Shown: positions 8,792-18,436, counted from the first letter of the stretch. The stretch: DNA of 64,000 nucleotides from Bacteroidales bacterium (GCA_021648725.1 JAKISF010000006.1:1-64000); one strand, 5' to 3'. Numbers and translations: made by a program. Notes: a model not told the origin generated them from the sequence alone.

Positions 8792-10879
8792 ATGCAGAAG
8801 TTTAAAATGATGAAGAAGTTTAAAATAATTTTTAAAATCCTGATTTTTTTCACCGCATCTTTAATCACAGTTTTTTTGTTTCCCGAAAGTAATAAGTTTT
8901 CTTACGAATTCCAAAAAGGAGAACCGTGGAAACATAAAAGTTTAATTGCCGAATATGATTTTTCGGTATATAAAAGCAAAGATATTATTGAGCAAGAGAA
9001 AGACAGTATTTTAGAAAATGTAAAACCCTATTTTAAGTTTAAAGAAGATGTTTCTATAAAAAAAACAGAACTTTTTAATTCCGAATTTGATATTTTAATC
9101 GAAAAATTAACATCCGGCTTGTCCGATGATAATTTAATTGCAAATATTCAACAAAATTCAAATGTAATAAAGCAAAAGATTATTAATAAACTGACTTCAA
9201 TATACCGGAAGGGAATTATTGAGCCGATAACTGCCGAAGAAATTGTTAACAAAAAAGATTTAAAAATATATATCGTAAAAAATAATGTTGCAGAATTACA
9301 TGACTACGACAAGTTATTCAGTCAGAAAAAAGCATATTTTGAACTAAACTCTTTATATTCTGAGTTAATAAAAAATGCAAATTTTCCGATGCCCGAAATT
9401 GATTTTTCAAAATATGTTGAATACAATGTCCTGTATGATAATCAGATGAGTCAGAAGACAAAAGAGCAATTACTAAATGACATTTCTCCTGTAAGAGGCA
9501 TGATACAAGCCGGAGAAAGAATAATATATCAAGGACAATTAATAAATGACGACAAATTTCAAATTCTTACATCATTAAAAAAACAATATTTATCCGAACA
9601 GGATTCTTATTCTGACAGAGCAATAGTTTTTGTAGGACAATTTATTTTAGTTGCCGCTATCTTTTCAATATTATTTTTATATCTTTATTTTTATAACTCA
9701 AAAATTTTCTATCATAACCGTAAATTACTGTATTTTCCCTTTTTAACCATTTTAATTATTATAAGTTCAGCAGCAGTTTCTAAATATGAAATACTAGACT
9801 TATATCTTGTCCCTGTTACGATACTCCCTCTGATAACAGCAACTTTTTATAAACCTCGTACGGCTTTTTTGCATCATATAGTAACAATATTATTAATAGG
9901 TTATATCGCTGCTAACGGTTTTGAATATATCTTTATTCAGTTTATTGCAGGCTTTGTTGCAATTTCCGGTGTAAGTCGCTTAAACAGACGAAGCCAAATT
10001 TTATGGACAGCAGCATTAATTTTTATTACATATTTTATTTTATTTAGTGCAATAACTACAATACAAGAAGGAGATATTAATAAAATTGATTTTACAAAAA
10101 TTGCATGGTTTGCCGGAAGCAGTGTTTTAGTATTAATTGCATATCCGTTAATTTTCTTTTTTGAAAAAGTATTCGGTTTCTTATCCGATGTTACATTAAT
10201 AGAACTTTCCGACACTAACAGACCTCTGCTGAAATTACTTGCCGAAAAAGCACCCGGAACATTTCAACATACAGTTCAAGTTGCTAATATCTCGGAAGAA
10301 GCAGCAAGAGAAATAGGAGCAAACCCCTTGCTTGTCAGAGCAGGAGCAATGTATCATGATATCGGAAAAATGAATAATCCGTCTTTTTTTATTGAGAATC
10401 AACATTCTGAGAATCCACACGATAAAATAAGCCCGCTTAAAAGTGCCGAAATAATTAAAAAACACGTTACAGACGGAGTGAAAATGGCAAAAAAATACGC
10501 ATTACCAAAAGAAGTTGCTGATTTTATTACAACACATCACGGAAATTCAAAAATTGCTTGGTTTTTATATAAATATAAAGAATTAAATAAAGATGAAGAA
10601 ATAGATGAAACTTTATTTCAACACAAAGGGATTTTACCTTATTCAAAAGAAACTGCAATAGTTATGATTGTCGATTCGGTTGAAGCAGCATCAAGAAGTT
10701 TACCCGAATATACAGATAAAACAATTGACGATTTAATTGAAAAAATTGTAACCGGTAAAATCTCGGAAAATTTATTAATAGAAGCTGATATAACTTTTGC
10801 AGAAATAAATAAAGTTAAAAAGTTATTGAAAACAAAATTGAAAAACATATATCATACAAGAGTTGTGTATCCGGAATAA
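8792..10879 (+). CDS. 7TM-HD family phosphohydrolase (PgpH-like c-di-AMP phosphodiesterase)
   Basis: Layout: an N-terminal membrane helix, a roughly 250-residue extracytoplasmic 7TMR-HDED domain, about seven transmembrane helices (residues ~275-465) and a cytoplasmic HD domain with HTVQVANISEEAA, RAGAMYHDIGKM and THHGNSKIAWF. This matches the PgpH class, which hydrolyses cyclic di-AMP; the substrate here is inferred from the family. A longer frame begins at 8738, but the ATG at 8792 gives the expected short N-terminus (about 695 aa). The next gene starts 45 nt on. Confidence 0.9.
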   Translation: MQKFKMMKKFKIIFKILIFFTASLITVFLFPESNKFSYEFQKGEPWKHKSLIAEYDFSVYKSKDIIEQEKDSILENVKPYFKFKEDVSIKKTELFNSEFDILIEKLTSGLSDDNLIANIQQNSNVIKQKIINKLTSIYRKGIIEPITAEEIVNKKDLKIYIVKNNVAELHDYDKLFSQKKAYFELNSLYSELIKNANFPMPEIDFSKYVEYNVLYDNQMSQKTKEQLLNDISPVRGMIQAGERIIYQGQLINDDKFQILTSLKKQYLSEQDSYSDRAIVFVGQFILVAAIFSILFLYLYFYNSKIFYHNRKLLYFPFLTILIIISSAAVSKYEILDLYLVPVTILPLITATFYKPRTAFLHHIVTILLIGYIAANGFEYIFIQFIAGFVAISGVSRLNRRSQILWTAALIFITYFILFSAITTIQEGDINKIDFTKIAWFAGSSVLVLIAYPLIFFFEKVFGFLSDVTLIELSDTNRPLLKLLAEKAPGTFQHTVQVANISEEAAREIGANPLLVRAGAMYHDIGKMNNPSFFIENQHSENPHDKISPLKSAEIIKKHVTDGVKMAKKYALPKEVADFITTHHGNSKIAWFLYKYKELNKDEEIDETLFQHKGILPYSKETAIVMIVDSVEAASRSLPEYTDKTIDDLIEKIVTGKISENLLIEADITFAEINKVKKLLKTKLKNIYHTRVVYPE

Positions 10880-10924
10880 GTAATTATTAAAATAGATTTT
10901 AATTTTTTTCGTTATATTTAATAA

Positions 10925-11581
10925 ATGAAACAACTGTTAATAATACTGATTGCATTTTTAAGCATAAATATTTCTGCTCAAGACAATAATACACCCGAAG
11001 GTTATGTGAAATATTCTAATTCTTTTAAATTTAAAGACGGTATTTTTGAAAGTTTCATACAGGTAAAAGAAAATAATCCGATAAAAAAATCACAAATTGT
11101 AACAAATATTGATTATAACAGCTTTGATTTTTTCGACCGTTTATTAGAAGAAAAAATAATTACAGTTTATGATAATTTAGGTGTAAACAGGAAAATTAAA
11201 ACAGAAAAAATATGGGGTTTCAGCAATAAAGGAGTTTTATATATTAATTTAAATGATGAATACAACAGAATACCTGTTTTCGGCAACATAAGTCATTTTA
11301 TTGCAAATAAAACATATATAGAGTATGACCCTTACAGGTATAATTCCTATAACAGATATAACAACCCCTATAGTACGAAAACTGTACTGATGCAATATCT
11401 TCTTGATTTTGAAACAGGTAAGATTTATGATTTTAATTATAAATCTGTTGAATTATTAATCTCTAAAGATCAAGATTTATATGAAGAATTCAGCAAATTA
11501 AGTAAAAGAAAGAAGAAAAAGTTACAATTTTTATATGTCAGGAAATATAACCAAAAACATCCGATTTATTTCCCGAAATAA
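10925..11581 (+). CDS. Hypothetical secreted protein, 218 aa
   Basis: The signal peptide ends at about residue 18 (SINISAQD). The mature part alternates beta-prone and charged stretches, has a Tyr/Asn-rich loop (YDPYRYNSYNRYNNPY, about residues 138-153) and ends in a lysine-rich segment. I recognise no family. Probably a periplasmic or outer-membrane-associated protein transcribed with the next gene, which starts 21 nt downstream. Confidence 0.55.
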   Translation: MKQLLIILIAFLSINISAQDNNTPEGYVKYSNSFKFKDGIFESFIQVKENNPIKKSQIVTNIDYNSFDFFDRLLEEKIITVYDNLGVNRKIKTEKIWGFSNKGVLYINLNDEYNRIPVFGNISHFIANKTYIEYDPYRYNSYNRYNNPYSTKTVLMQYLLDFETGKIYDFNYKSVELLISKDQDLYEEFSKLSKRKKKKLQFLYVRKYNQKHPIYFPK

Positions 11582-11602
11582 TTTTATTAAACTAAAACGA
11601 AA

Positions 11603-12466
11603 ATGAAAATGAAAATGAAATCTTTCAGCCTGATAATTTCAGCAATATTATTAAGTGTATCACTTTATTCGCAACAAATGCTGCCTACCTCTAAACAAGT
11701 AAATACTTTTTTAGATTCCAGAACTTATTTTGTTCAAGATAATAACCTTTTCGGAATGTATAACTCCGCAATAGCTGATGCAGCAAAAAAACACTGGAAA
11801 ATTACTGATTATGCCATAATTAATAAAGATGATTACAATAAAAAAAGATATGTGCCTACGGCTTCAATGATTATTCAAACAGAATCTCATTTTGAAGGAC
11901 AAGAAGATTTAGGAATATTCACTTCTTTAAGTCTTGTTCTCGGAAGATCAGGCGGCAATATAAACACAATGCCTGATATTATTACATTACCGTTGGCATA
12001 CAGCGATGTAGATTATGATCAATATCATTATAAACTCGGTTTGGCTTTAATATTTATGCAAAATCACGTTAAATGGTTAAAAGATAATCCTGATATTGAA
12101 GACAAAGCTCTGATTAATCACTATAAGAAAAGTAAAAAAAGCACAAAAGAAAAAACTTTATACCTGCTGAAAAATGAAATGGCAGAAGATGTAAAAACAA
12201 TTTCTGCAATAAAAGAAGTATATTCCGGAGATGTTAAATTTGTAAGCAAAGAAGAAATACAAGAAGCAATTGACAGTAAAAATGAAAATATTTTAGTTTT
12301 ACACATGGTAGCTCCCAAACGAGCTGTAAAAGGAACAGTTGTTACAAAAATGATTTTAAGTGCAAACAATGCAGAAATTTATTATTTTGATTATCACAGA
12401 GTAAAAGGGAAACGAAACCCCAATAAGTTTCTGAAATCTGATTTTGAAGCTTTGAATGAATTGTAA
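11603..12466 (+). CDS. Hypothetical secreted protein, 287 aa
   Basis: A signal peptide (MKMKMK..., cleavage near residue 23, SLYSQQ) precedes a globular domain with no family I can name. It contains MIIQTESHFEGQEDLG, a tract around 115-135 with glycine (GRSGGN), and a C-terminal stretch with EIYYFDYHRVKGKRNP. The start is a run of alternating ATG/AAA codons, so any of three ATGs could be used. Likely in one transcript with the upstream secreted protein and ended by the terminator at 12491. Confidence 0.55.
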   Translation: MKMKMKSFSLIISAILLSVSLYSQQMLPTSKQVNTFLDSRTYFVQDNNLFGMYNSAIADAAKKHWKITDYAIINKDDYNKKRYVPTASMIIQTESHFEGQEDLGIFTSLSLVLGRSGGNINTMPDIITLPLAYSDVDYDQYHYKLGLALIFMQNHVKWLKDNPDIEDKALINHYKKSKKSTKEKTLYLLKNEMAEDVKTISAIKEVYSGDVKFVSKEEIQEAIDSKNENILVLHMVAPKRAVKGTVVTKMILSANNAEIYYFDYHRVKGKRNPNKFLKSDFEALNEL

Positions 12467-12490
12467 ATCTATCTTATAGTTTAAAATAAA

Positions 12491-12529
12491 CCCTGGCAAT
12501 TACAGACATACCTGTCAGGGTTGTTTTTA
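12491..12529 (+). terminator. Intrinsic terminator
   Basis: CCCTGGCA (12491-12498) pairs with TGTCAGGG (12513-12520), followed by a T-rich tract. It ends the two-gene secreted-protein unit. Confidence 0.8.
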
Positions 12530-12541
12530 TTACGGAAATAT

Positions 12542-13465
12542 ATGAAACATTATCTTGTAATAATATTTTTATTAAGTCTCAAAATGCTCTCGGCACAACA
12601 AGAGCCGAACCTCATTGATGCAGTTTTTGATAAAGATGAAAAAAAAGTATTTTATCTTCTTAAAGCCGGAAAAAATCCGAATGAATTAACTTCCGAAAAT
12701 GTAAGTCCGTTAATGTATGCGGCAGACACAGGAAATCTTTACTTATGCAAATTATTAATAGATTACAAAGCCGATGTAAATATTATTCCCGAAAACAAAA
12801 CAACGGCACTTTTATCTGCAACAAAAAGAAATTATCCGGAAATCGTAGAACTCCTTTTAAAAAATAATGCAAATCCGGATATTTCTGACAATGCAGAAAT
12901 GACACCTTTGATGTATGCCGCTGCTTTCGGATATCCGCTTGTTGCTTCGTATCTATGTGAATATAATGCAAATACAGAACGCTCAAATTCATTCGGAACA
13001 AATGCTGCAATGATTGCTGCATATTACGGTGATGTTGAAATTTTACAAGTTCTGTATGATTTTTATGCAGATTTTAATTTTGCAGACAATAAAGGTTTTA
13101 CTCCTTTAATGATTTCTGCACAAGAAGGAAAAATAGATGCCGTAAAATTTTTAATTGAGAAAGAATCAGATATTAATGCAATTAATTCCGAAAATCTAAC
13201 AGCATTAGATTTTGCTGTTTGGAAAGAACACAAAGAAATTGTTGAATATTTAATGCAAAAGGCATTAAATAAAGACCGGCAAATATCAAAAAAAATAACA
13301 ACATGTGATATAGCGGCTTTTACAGAAAATGATGAAATAATAGATTTATTTTGTGAAGAATATAAACACCCGGTCAAAAAATCAAAAATGTCTGTAGGTT
13401 TTTTCAGAGAAAAACTTAATTTCGCCGTAAAAGATATTTCAAAAGAAATTTTCGAAAATAAATAA
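12542..13465 (+). CDS. Ankyrin-repeat protein, exported
   Basis: After a signal peptide (ATG at 12542; MLSAQQ near residue 19) come about seven ankyrin repeats of roughly 33 residues, with repeated phrases such as ENVSPLMYAADTGNLYLCKLLIDYKADVN, MTPLMYAAAFGYPLVASYL and FTPLMISAQEGKIDAVKFLIEK. Ankyrin arrays bind proteins; no target is evident. A TTG-started longer frame from 12521 runs into the terminator T-tract and is unlikely. The exonuclease gene follows 8 nt after the stop. Confidence 0.85.
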   Translation: MKHYLVIIFLLSLKMLSAQQEPNLIDAVFDKDEKKVFYLLKAGKNPNELTSENVSPLMYAADTGNLYLCKLLIDYKADVNIIPENKTTALLSATKRNYPEIVELLLKNNANPDISDNAEMTPLMYAAAFGYPLVASYLCEYNANTERSNSFGTNAAMIAAYYGDVEILQVLYDFYADFNFADNKGFTPLMISAQEGKIDAVKFLIEKESDINAINSENLTALDFAVWKEHKEIVEYLMQKALNKDRQISKKITTCDIAAFTENDEIIDLFCEEYKHPVKKSKMSVGFFREKLNFAVKDISKEIFENK

Positions 13466-13473
13466 ACCAAAAA

Positions 13474-14082
13474 TTGAATTATTACAATAAAATACCGAAA
13501 GAAATATTAAATGAACTTCCTGTAAGAAGTTTTGAAGGAGAAATATACCTTATTGATAACAATAAAAGTATGCATAAAGCAATTATTGATTTAAAAAAGC
13601 AAGCAATTCTCGGGTTTGATACCGAAACTCGTCCTGCTTTTAAAAAAGGCGTATTTCATAAAGTTTCATTACTGCAACTTGCAACAAACAACAGAGCATA
13701 TTTATTTCGCCTGCATGAAACAGGTCTTCCTCCTGAATTATCAGAAATACTGTCAAATACAAATATAATTAAAACAGGTGTTGCAATAAAAGATGATATT
13801 AAAGCATTGCAAAAACTTAACAAGTTTTCTCCGGGAGCTTTTATAGAACTTCAAAAATATGTTGACGGATTCGGGATAGAAGATAACGGATTAAAAAAGA
13901 TTACGGGAAATGTACTGGGTTTCAGAATATCAAAAGGAGCAAGACTTACAAATTGGGACAATAATACCCTGACTGATACGCAGTTAAGATATGCTGCAAC
14001 AGATGCCTGGGTTTCTTACGAAATTTATAAAAAACTTTCGGGGCTAAACGGAACAGATTTAAATATTCAGTTTAATCTTTAA
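13474..14082 (+). CDS. DEDDy 3'-5' exonuclease domain protein (WRN/RNase D type)
   Basis: A 202-aa stand-alone exonuclease domain. The DEDDy signature is visible: Exo I ILGFDTETRP (Asp/Glu), Exo II in TGVAIKDDIKAL, and Exo III YAATDAWVSYEIY with the Tyr four residues before Asp. Such domains remove nucleotides from 3' ends with two metal ions. The start is TTG at 13474; the next in-frame ATG would remove the first 13 residues only. It is close behind the ankyrin gene and just before pgi. Confidence 0.85.
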   Translation: MNYYNKIPKEILNELPVRSFEGEIYLIDNNKSMHKAIIDLKKQAILGFDTETRPAFKKGVFHKVSLLQLATNNRAYLFRLHETGLPPELSEILSNTNIIKTGVAIKDDIKALQKLNKFSPGAFIELQKYVDGFGIEDNGLKKITGNVLGFRISKGARLTNWDNNTLTDTQLRYAATDAWVSYEIYKKLSGLNGTDLNIQFNL

Positions 14083-14112
14083 AAGGTCTTCAGTTTCAAA
14101 ATTTTTATACGT

Positions 14113-15402
14113 ATGAAAATAGATATTAAAAATACAAATAACTTTATTACTGAATCTGCAATAAACGTATTTCAAACAAATGCAGAAAAAGCAAATATGT
14201 TATTGCACAGTAAAACGGGGAAAGGAAATGATTTTCTCGGTTGGGTTAATTTACCCGAAGAAATCTCTCCCGATTTACTTTCTGATATCGAAAATACTGC
14301 AAACGAACTGATAAAGAAAATTGATACAATGGTAATAATAGGCATCGGAGGTTCTTATCTCGGAGCAAAAGCTGTTATTGAGGCTTTATCAGATAACTTT
14401 TCAATGATGAAAAATGAACTTGGTAAAGCTAAGGTTATTTTTGCCGGTCAAAACCTGAGTGAAGACTATTTATATGAATTAAGAGAACTATTATCCGATA
14501 AATCTTATGCTTTAACAATTATTTCTAAATCAGGAACAACAACTGAACCTGCTGTTGCATTCAGGATTTTAAAAAAGGATTTAGACAAAAAATACGGGAA
14601 AGAAGAAGCGAAAAACAGAATTATTGCAATAACCGACAAAGAAAAAGGTGCTCTTAAACAGTTAGCAAATAAAGAAAGATATAAAACATATATAATTCCG
14701 GATGATGTGGGCGGCAGATTCTCAGTATTTACTCCGGTCGGTTTATTTCCGATTGCAGTTGCAGGCTATGATATTAAAGAACTTATAAAAGGTGCAAAAG
14801 CTATGTTCGAAAGAACAAAAACTACGGATAACCCGGCAGTTATATATGCAGTAGTTCGTAACATACTGTATATAAGGAATTATACAAACGAAATATTAGT
14901 AAATTATAACCCTAAACTTAACTTTATTGCCGAATGGTGGAAACAACTATACGGTGAAAGCGAAGGAAAAAACGGTAAAGGGATTTTTCCTGCAAGTGTC
15001 AGCTTTACAACTGATTTACACTCAATGGGACAGTACATTCAAGACGGGAAACGAAATATCTTTGAAACAGTTATTTCAGTAGAAAAAGCAAAGTATTCAA
15101 TAATTTTAGAAAAAGATGACTCAAATCTTGATAAGTTAAATTACCTTGCAGGAAAACATATTGAAGAAATAAATAAAAGTGCCGAGCAGGGTACTTTATT
15201 AGCACATATTGAAGGCAATGTCCCTAACATTAAAATTACTGTTCCTGAAATAAATGAATTTTATCTCGGAGAATTATTGTATTTCTTTGAAAAAGCTTGC
15301 GGAATAAGCGGTTATTTATTAAATGTAAATCCATTTGACCAGCCGGGTGTTGAAGCATATAAAAAAAATATGTTCCGAATTCTCGGAAAACCCGGATACT
15401 AA
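14113..15402 (+). CDS. pgi: Glucose-6-phosphate isomerase
   Basis: A 429-aa isomerase of glycolysis interconverting glucose 6-phosphate and fructose 6-phosphate. Family segments: VIIGIGGSYLGAKAVIEAL, TIISKSGTTTEPAVAFRIL (sugar-phosphate-binding SIS loop), DDVGGRFSVFTPVGLFPIAVAG, catalytic Glu within QLYGESEGKNGKGIFP, DLHSMGQYIQDG, and NPFDQPGVEAYKKNMFRILG at the end. The length is at the short end of the bacterial group but nothing appears missing. Confidence 0.96.
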   Translation: MKIDIKNTNNFITESAINVFQTNAEKANMLLHSKTGKGNDFLGWVNLPEEISPDLLSDIENTANELIKKIDTMVIIGIGGSYLGAKAVIEALSDNFSMMKNELGKAKVIFAGQNLSEDYLYELRELLSDKSYALTIISKSGTTTEPAVAFRILKKDLDKKYGKEEAKNRIIAITDKEKGALKQLANKERYKTYIIPDDVGGRFSVFTPVGLFPIAVAGYDIKELIKGAKAMFERTKTTDNPAVIYAVVRNILYIRNYTNEILVNYNPKLNFIAEWWKQLYGESEGKNGKGIFPASVSFTTDLHSMGQYIQDGKRNIFETVISVEKAKYSIILEKDDSNLDKLNYLAGKHIEEINKSAEQGTLLAHIEGNVPNIKITVPEINEFYLGELLYFFEKACGISGYLLNVNPFDQPGVEAYKKNMFRILGKPGY

Positions 15403-15409
15403 ATATGTA

Positions 15410-15474
15410 TATATTTGAAAAACAAATAACTATTTTTTCTGTTTTTAATATTTTTTGTATATTTGAAAAACAAA
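15410..15474 (+). repeat. Two 17-bp direct repeats, each holding a TATATTTG box
   Basis: The same 17 bp occurs at 15410-15426 and 15458-15474, 48 bp apart, in the gap after pgi. Each copy begins with TATATTTG, a match to the -7 consensus, followed by AAAAACAAA. They could be two promoters for the small gene at 15518 or a duplicated regulatory site. Confidence 0.6.
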
Positions 15475-15517
15475 ATAGTCTTAAAAATATAATTTTAAGA
15501 AGCCTTATTTTAAAAAT

Positions 15518-15871
15518 ATGGTAATTACTAAGAAGTTTATTTTAGCAAAATTCCATTTAACTTTAAAGGAAAAAGACGAAATAAAAATGAATAATTCTGT
15601 CAAAGATATTATACAAGATATTATAAATATTATTACAGATTCAACCGGAAATACATCTTCTGTTAACTGGAAAAATTGGTATATTGGTTTAACCGTATAT
15701 CCTAATCAAGAAAAAAGAGAACACGGAAAACCTGCAAAATGGAAATACTGGAAAGCAAACTCATCGGCAGATGCTCTTAAAATTCAAAATTATTTTTTAG
15801 ATAAATTCCCTATTAATCTCAGCAGAAAAAACGGTAAATATGATTACTTTGTTTATGTATTTAAAAAATAA
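15518..15871 (+). CDS. Small hypothetical protein
   Basis: 117 aa from the ATG at 15518, or 94 aa from the ATG at 15587, whose N-terminus (MNNSVKDIIQDI) looks more natural. The core WKNWYIGLTVYPNQEKREHG ... ADALKIQNYFLDK recalls the short stand-alone proteins with a YIGLT-type beta strand found widely as hypotheticals; no catalytic GIY-YIG set is visible. Function unknown. It overlaps no other gene and is followed 3 nt later by the DUF1684 gene. Confidence 0.55.
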   Translation: MVITKKFILAKFHLTLKEKDEIKMNNSVKDIIQDIINIITDSTGNTSSVNWKNWYIGLTVYPNQEKREHGKPAKWKYWKANSSADALKIQNYFLDKFPINLSRKNGKYDYFVYVFKK

Positions 15872-15874
15872 AAA

Positions 15875-16477
15875 ATGAAGACAATTATTCTGCTATCATT
15901 AGCTTTTTCTTTTCAAATATCATTTTCTCAAAACAACTTCAAAAAAGAAATTAAATATTTCCAAAATACTATAAACAAGCAATATGCCGATACTGCTGAA
16001 AGTCCTCTGTTAAAAGAAGATTTAGCAAAATTTAAAAGCTTAGATTTTTATCCTGCAAAAAAGAAATACAAAGTTGAAGCAAAATTTACAAGAACAAAAG
16101 ATGCAATTCCCTTCAAAATGAAAACAACAACTGACCGAGCACCCGAATATGTAAAATACGGTAATGTTGAATTTGAAATTGACGGAAAGAAGATTAAAGT
16201 AGGAATCTATCAAAGTTTGCGTTTGAAAGAGAAAGAAGAATACAAAGATTATTTATTTTTACCGTTCCGTGATTTAACAAGCGGAAAAACCTCATACGGC
16301 GGCGGCAGATATGTAGATTTAAAAATTCCTGAGGGTAATACAATTATAATTGACTTCAATAAAGCCTACAATCCGTATTGTGCTTATAATCATAAATATT
16401 CATGTGTTGTACCTCCTTTAGGAAATTTCATTGCTGCTGAAATAAAAGCAGGAGTAATGAAATTTGCCGAACATTAA
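15875..16477 (+). CDS. DUF1684 domain protein, exported
   Basis: The signal peptide (ISFSQNN, about residue 19) precedes a DUF1684 domain. Typical segments are FKSLDFYPAKKKYKVEAKF, APEYVKYGNVEFEIDGKKIKVGIYQ, YLFLPFRDLTSGKTSYGGGRYVDL and FNKAYNPYCAYNHKYSCVVPPLGN, the last with the conserved NPYCAYN and CxxPP motif. Widespread in Bacteroidota; the biochemical role is unknown. Convergent with lipA, only 1 nt apart. Confidence 0.85.
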   Translation: MKTIILLSLAFSFQISFSQNNFKKEIKYFQNTINKQYADTAESPLLKEDLAKFKSLDFYPAKKKYKVEAKFTRTKDAIPFKMKTTTDRAPEYVKYGNVEFEIDGKKIKVGIYQSLRLKEKEEYKDYLFLPFRDLTSGKTSYGGGRYVDLKIPEGNTIIIDFNKAYNPYCAYNHKYSCVVPPLGNFIAAEIKAGVMKFAEH

Positions 16478-16478
16478 A

Positions 16479-17342
16479 TTATTTCACATGCTTCTCCGCA
16501 TGATAAGAAGACCTTACGAGCGGAGAACTTTCAATAAATGCAAAACCTTTTTTAAGAGCAATTTCTTCCCATTTTTTAAATATATCAGGATGAACATATT
16601 CAATAACTTCGGCATGCTTAGGTGTAGGTTGTAAATATTGACCGATTGTAAAAGCCTTGCAATTAACGGCTCTTAAATCATCCATCAACTCAACTACTTC
16701 ATCAAAAGTTTCACCCAAACCTACCATTATTCCTGATTTGGAAGTAATTCCCGAATCCGAGATATATTTAATAACTTCCAAACTTCTGTTATACTTTGCT
16801 CGGCTTCTTATTTGAGGCGTTAATCGCTTAACAGTTTCAAGATTATGTGAAATTACTTCAGGTTTTGCATCAATTACTTTTTGGATAAGTTCCGAAACAG
16901 CATCAAAATCAGGGATTAAAGTCTCAATTGTAGTTTCAGGCATTAATTTTTTAATTTCAAAAATAGTTTCAGCCCAAATTGTTGCTCCTTTATCTGCCAA
17001 ATCATCACGGTCAACCGAAGTTAAAACAACGTGTTTCAAATTTAAAGCTTTTACGGAACGAGCAACCTTTACGGGTTCATTAAAATCGGGTGGGAGAGGC
17101 TTACCTGTTTTAACGGCACAAAACTTACAAGCACGTGTACATATATCGCCCAAAATCATTAAGGTTGCAGTCCCTCTGTCCCAACATTCGCCCAAATTAG
17201 GGCATTTACCGCTTGTACAAATCGTATTCAAATTATGCTTGCTGATTGTTTTTTGAACTGCGGCATATTTATTACTTTGCGGTAGTTTTATTTTTAACCA
17301 ATCGGGCTTTCTTCTGGTGTTTTGTTTTTTATTTGTATTCAT
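16479..17342 (-). CDS. lipA: Lipoyl synthase
   Basis: A 287-aa radical-SAM enzyme that inserts two sulfurs into octanoyl groups on lipoyl domains. Both cluster motifs are visible: the auxiliary cluster cysteines CTSGKCPNLGEC (about residues 37-48) and the radical-SAM CTRACKFC (about 67-74), plus HVVLTSVDRDDLADKGA and the C-terminal RSSYHAEK with the Arg-Ser-Ser cluster ligand. Length is normal. lipB is not in the window. Confidence 0.97.
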   Translation of the reverse strand: MNTNKKQNTRRKPDWLKIKLPQSNKYAAVQKTISKHNLNTICTSGKCPNLGECWDRGTATLMILGDICTRACKFCAVKTGKPLPPDFNEPVKVARSVKALNLKHVVLTSVDRDDLADKGATIWAETIFEIKKLMPETTIETLIPDFDAVSELIQKVIDAKPEVISHNLETVKRLTPQIRSRAKYNRSLEVIKYISDSGITSKSGIMVGLGETFDEVVELMDDLRAVNCKAFTIGQYLQPTPKHAEVIEYVHPDIFKKWEEIALKKGFAFIESSPLVRSSYHAEKHVK

Positions 17343-17397
17343 TTATTTTTTAGATCATAAAAATCAGAGGTTTAACTCCTGATCATTTCTGTATCAG

Positions 17398-17937
17398 TTA
17401 TTTAAATAATTCTAATAAAATTATACTTAAAAAAATTAATACTATACCAATTATAAAAATTCTTGATTCTTTTGTCCATTTCTTAGATTTAATATAAGGT
17501 TTTCTTTCACAAGATTTAATTATATAATTTATTATTTCTGATGAATTTAAATATTCCTTATTATATATTTCAATAATTCTTCCATCTTCTAGTTTAAGCA
17601 GTATACCTTTTGAAACTGTAACTTTTCCATGAAATTCAAAATCATTGTATTTTACATTAGATAAATCAGCAACTATTTTTTTACCAAATAATGGTTCTTT
17701 AATAGTTATTGTTTCGTTGAAAATTTCAATTATTTTAATTGTTTTTGATAAAGCAACCAAAACCCATATTCCTAACCAAATATATGTCATCCCAAAGAGC
17801 AATTTCTCAAAATCTAAATTAGCTTTTGTTACCAAAAAAATACCATATACAATCATTATGAAAATAAATGTAAAGTATATAGCTTTCGCCATAATTGATA
17901 TTTTTTTGAATTCTGTCTTTATCGTTAATGTTTTCAA
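17398..17937 (-). CDS. Membrane protein with a PH-like middle part
   Basis: 179 aa with two transmembrane helices near the N-terminus (about residues 16-37 and 45-65), a beta-rich cytoplasmic part (residues 65-135, with ETITIKEPLFGKKIVADLSNVKYNDFEFHG and ILLKLEDGRIIEIYNK) and a C-terminal transmembrane helix. This resembles small membrane proteins with a bacterial PH-like domain. Function unknown. MAKAIYF at residue 16 is an alternative start. Confidence 0.55.
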   Translation of the reverse strand: MKTLTIKTEFKKISIMAKAIYFTFIFIMIVYGIFLVTKANLDFEKLLFGMTYIWLGIWVLVALSKTIKIIEIFNETITIKEPLFGKKIVADLSNVKYNDFEFHGKVTVSKGILLKLEDGRIIEIYNKEYLNSSEIINYIIKSCERKPYIKSKKWTKESRIFIIGIVLIFLSIILLELFK

Positions 17938-17961
17938 TAAAAAAATGACTAAAATTAAAAT

Positions 17962-18081
17962 CTATTTTACAACAATCTTCTCATTAAACCTTTTCCCCTC
18001 TACAACAAAATTACAAATATAAACACCTTTCGATAATTTATTTCCGAATTGATTGCAAGTTTTCAAAGAATATGAATTACT
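17962..18081 (-). pseudogene. Relic of a T9SS-type C-terminal sorting domain (copy A)
   Basis: The minus strand reads SNSYSLKTCNQFGNKLSKGV continuing YICNFVVEGKRFNEKIVVK and a stop. The G-x-x-L-SKGVY ... EGK ... EKIVVK layout is the C-terminal signal of type IX secreted or gliding-surface proteins. No cargo protein precedes it, so it is a decayed fragment. Confidence 0.65.
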
Positions 18082-18136
18082 TATTTCTAAAAACATAAAA
18101 AGTAAGGGTTTAACCGCCTGACTATATTGTAATTTG

Positions 18137-18436
18137 TTATAAATCTATCCGTTTTATTTCATCTTGTCTGTTATCCCAAAAAGATAAAATCTCAATCCGA
18201 TTTTCCTTAATTTCATAAAAAATTAAAAAAACTTTCAATACAATTACTCTTGTCTTTTTATCGGCTGTTAATCTGCCTATAGATTCATTGGTTGAAAGTA
18301 TATTTAATATGTTTTCAATACGTTTTAATAATTTAAGACTGCATTTAGTATTCCCGTTTCTTTGGATATAAAATTTTAATATCTCTTTTAATTCTGAGTT
18401 TGCACGCAAAGACCAAATTATTGATTTTTCAGCCAT
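18137..18436 (-). CDS. RelE/ParE superfamily toxin
   Basis: 99 aa with the ParE/RelE fold signature: WSLRANSELKEILKFY at the start, LLKRIENILNILSTNESIGRLT, then the strand RVIVLKVFLIFYEIKENRIEILSFWDNRQD. The C-terminal FWDNRQD is typical of ParE-like toxins. It overlaps the upstream antitoxin gene by 19 nt, the usual order for this class. The target (gyrase or ribosome-bound mRNA) cannot be told from sequence. Confidence 0.85.
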   Translation of the reverse strand: MAEKSIIWSLRANSELKEILKFYIQRNGNTKCSLKLLKRIENILNILSTNESIGRLTADKKTRVIVLKVFLIFYEIKENRIEILSFWDNRQDEIKRIDL

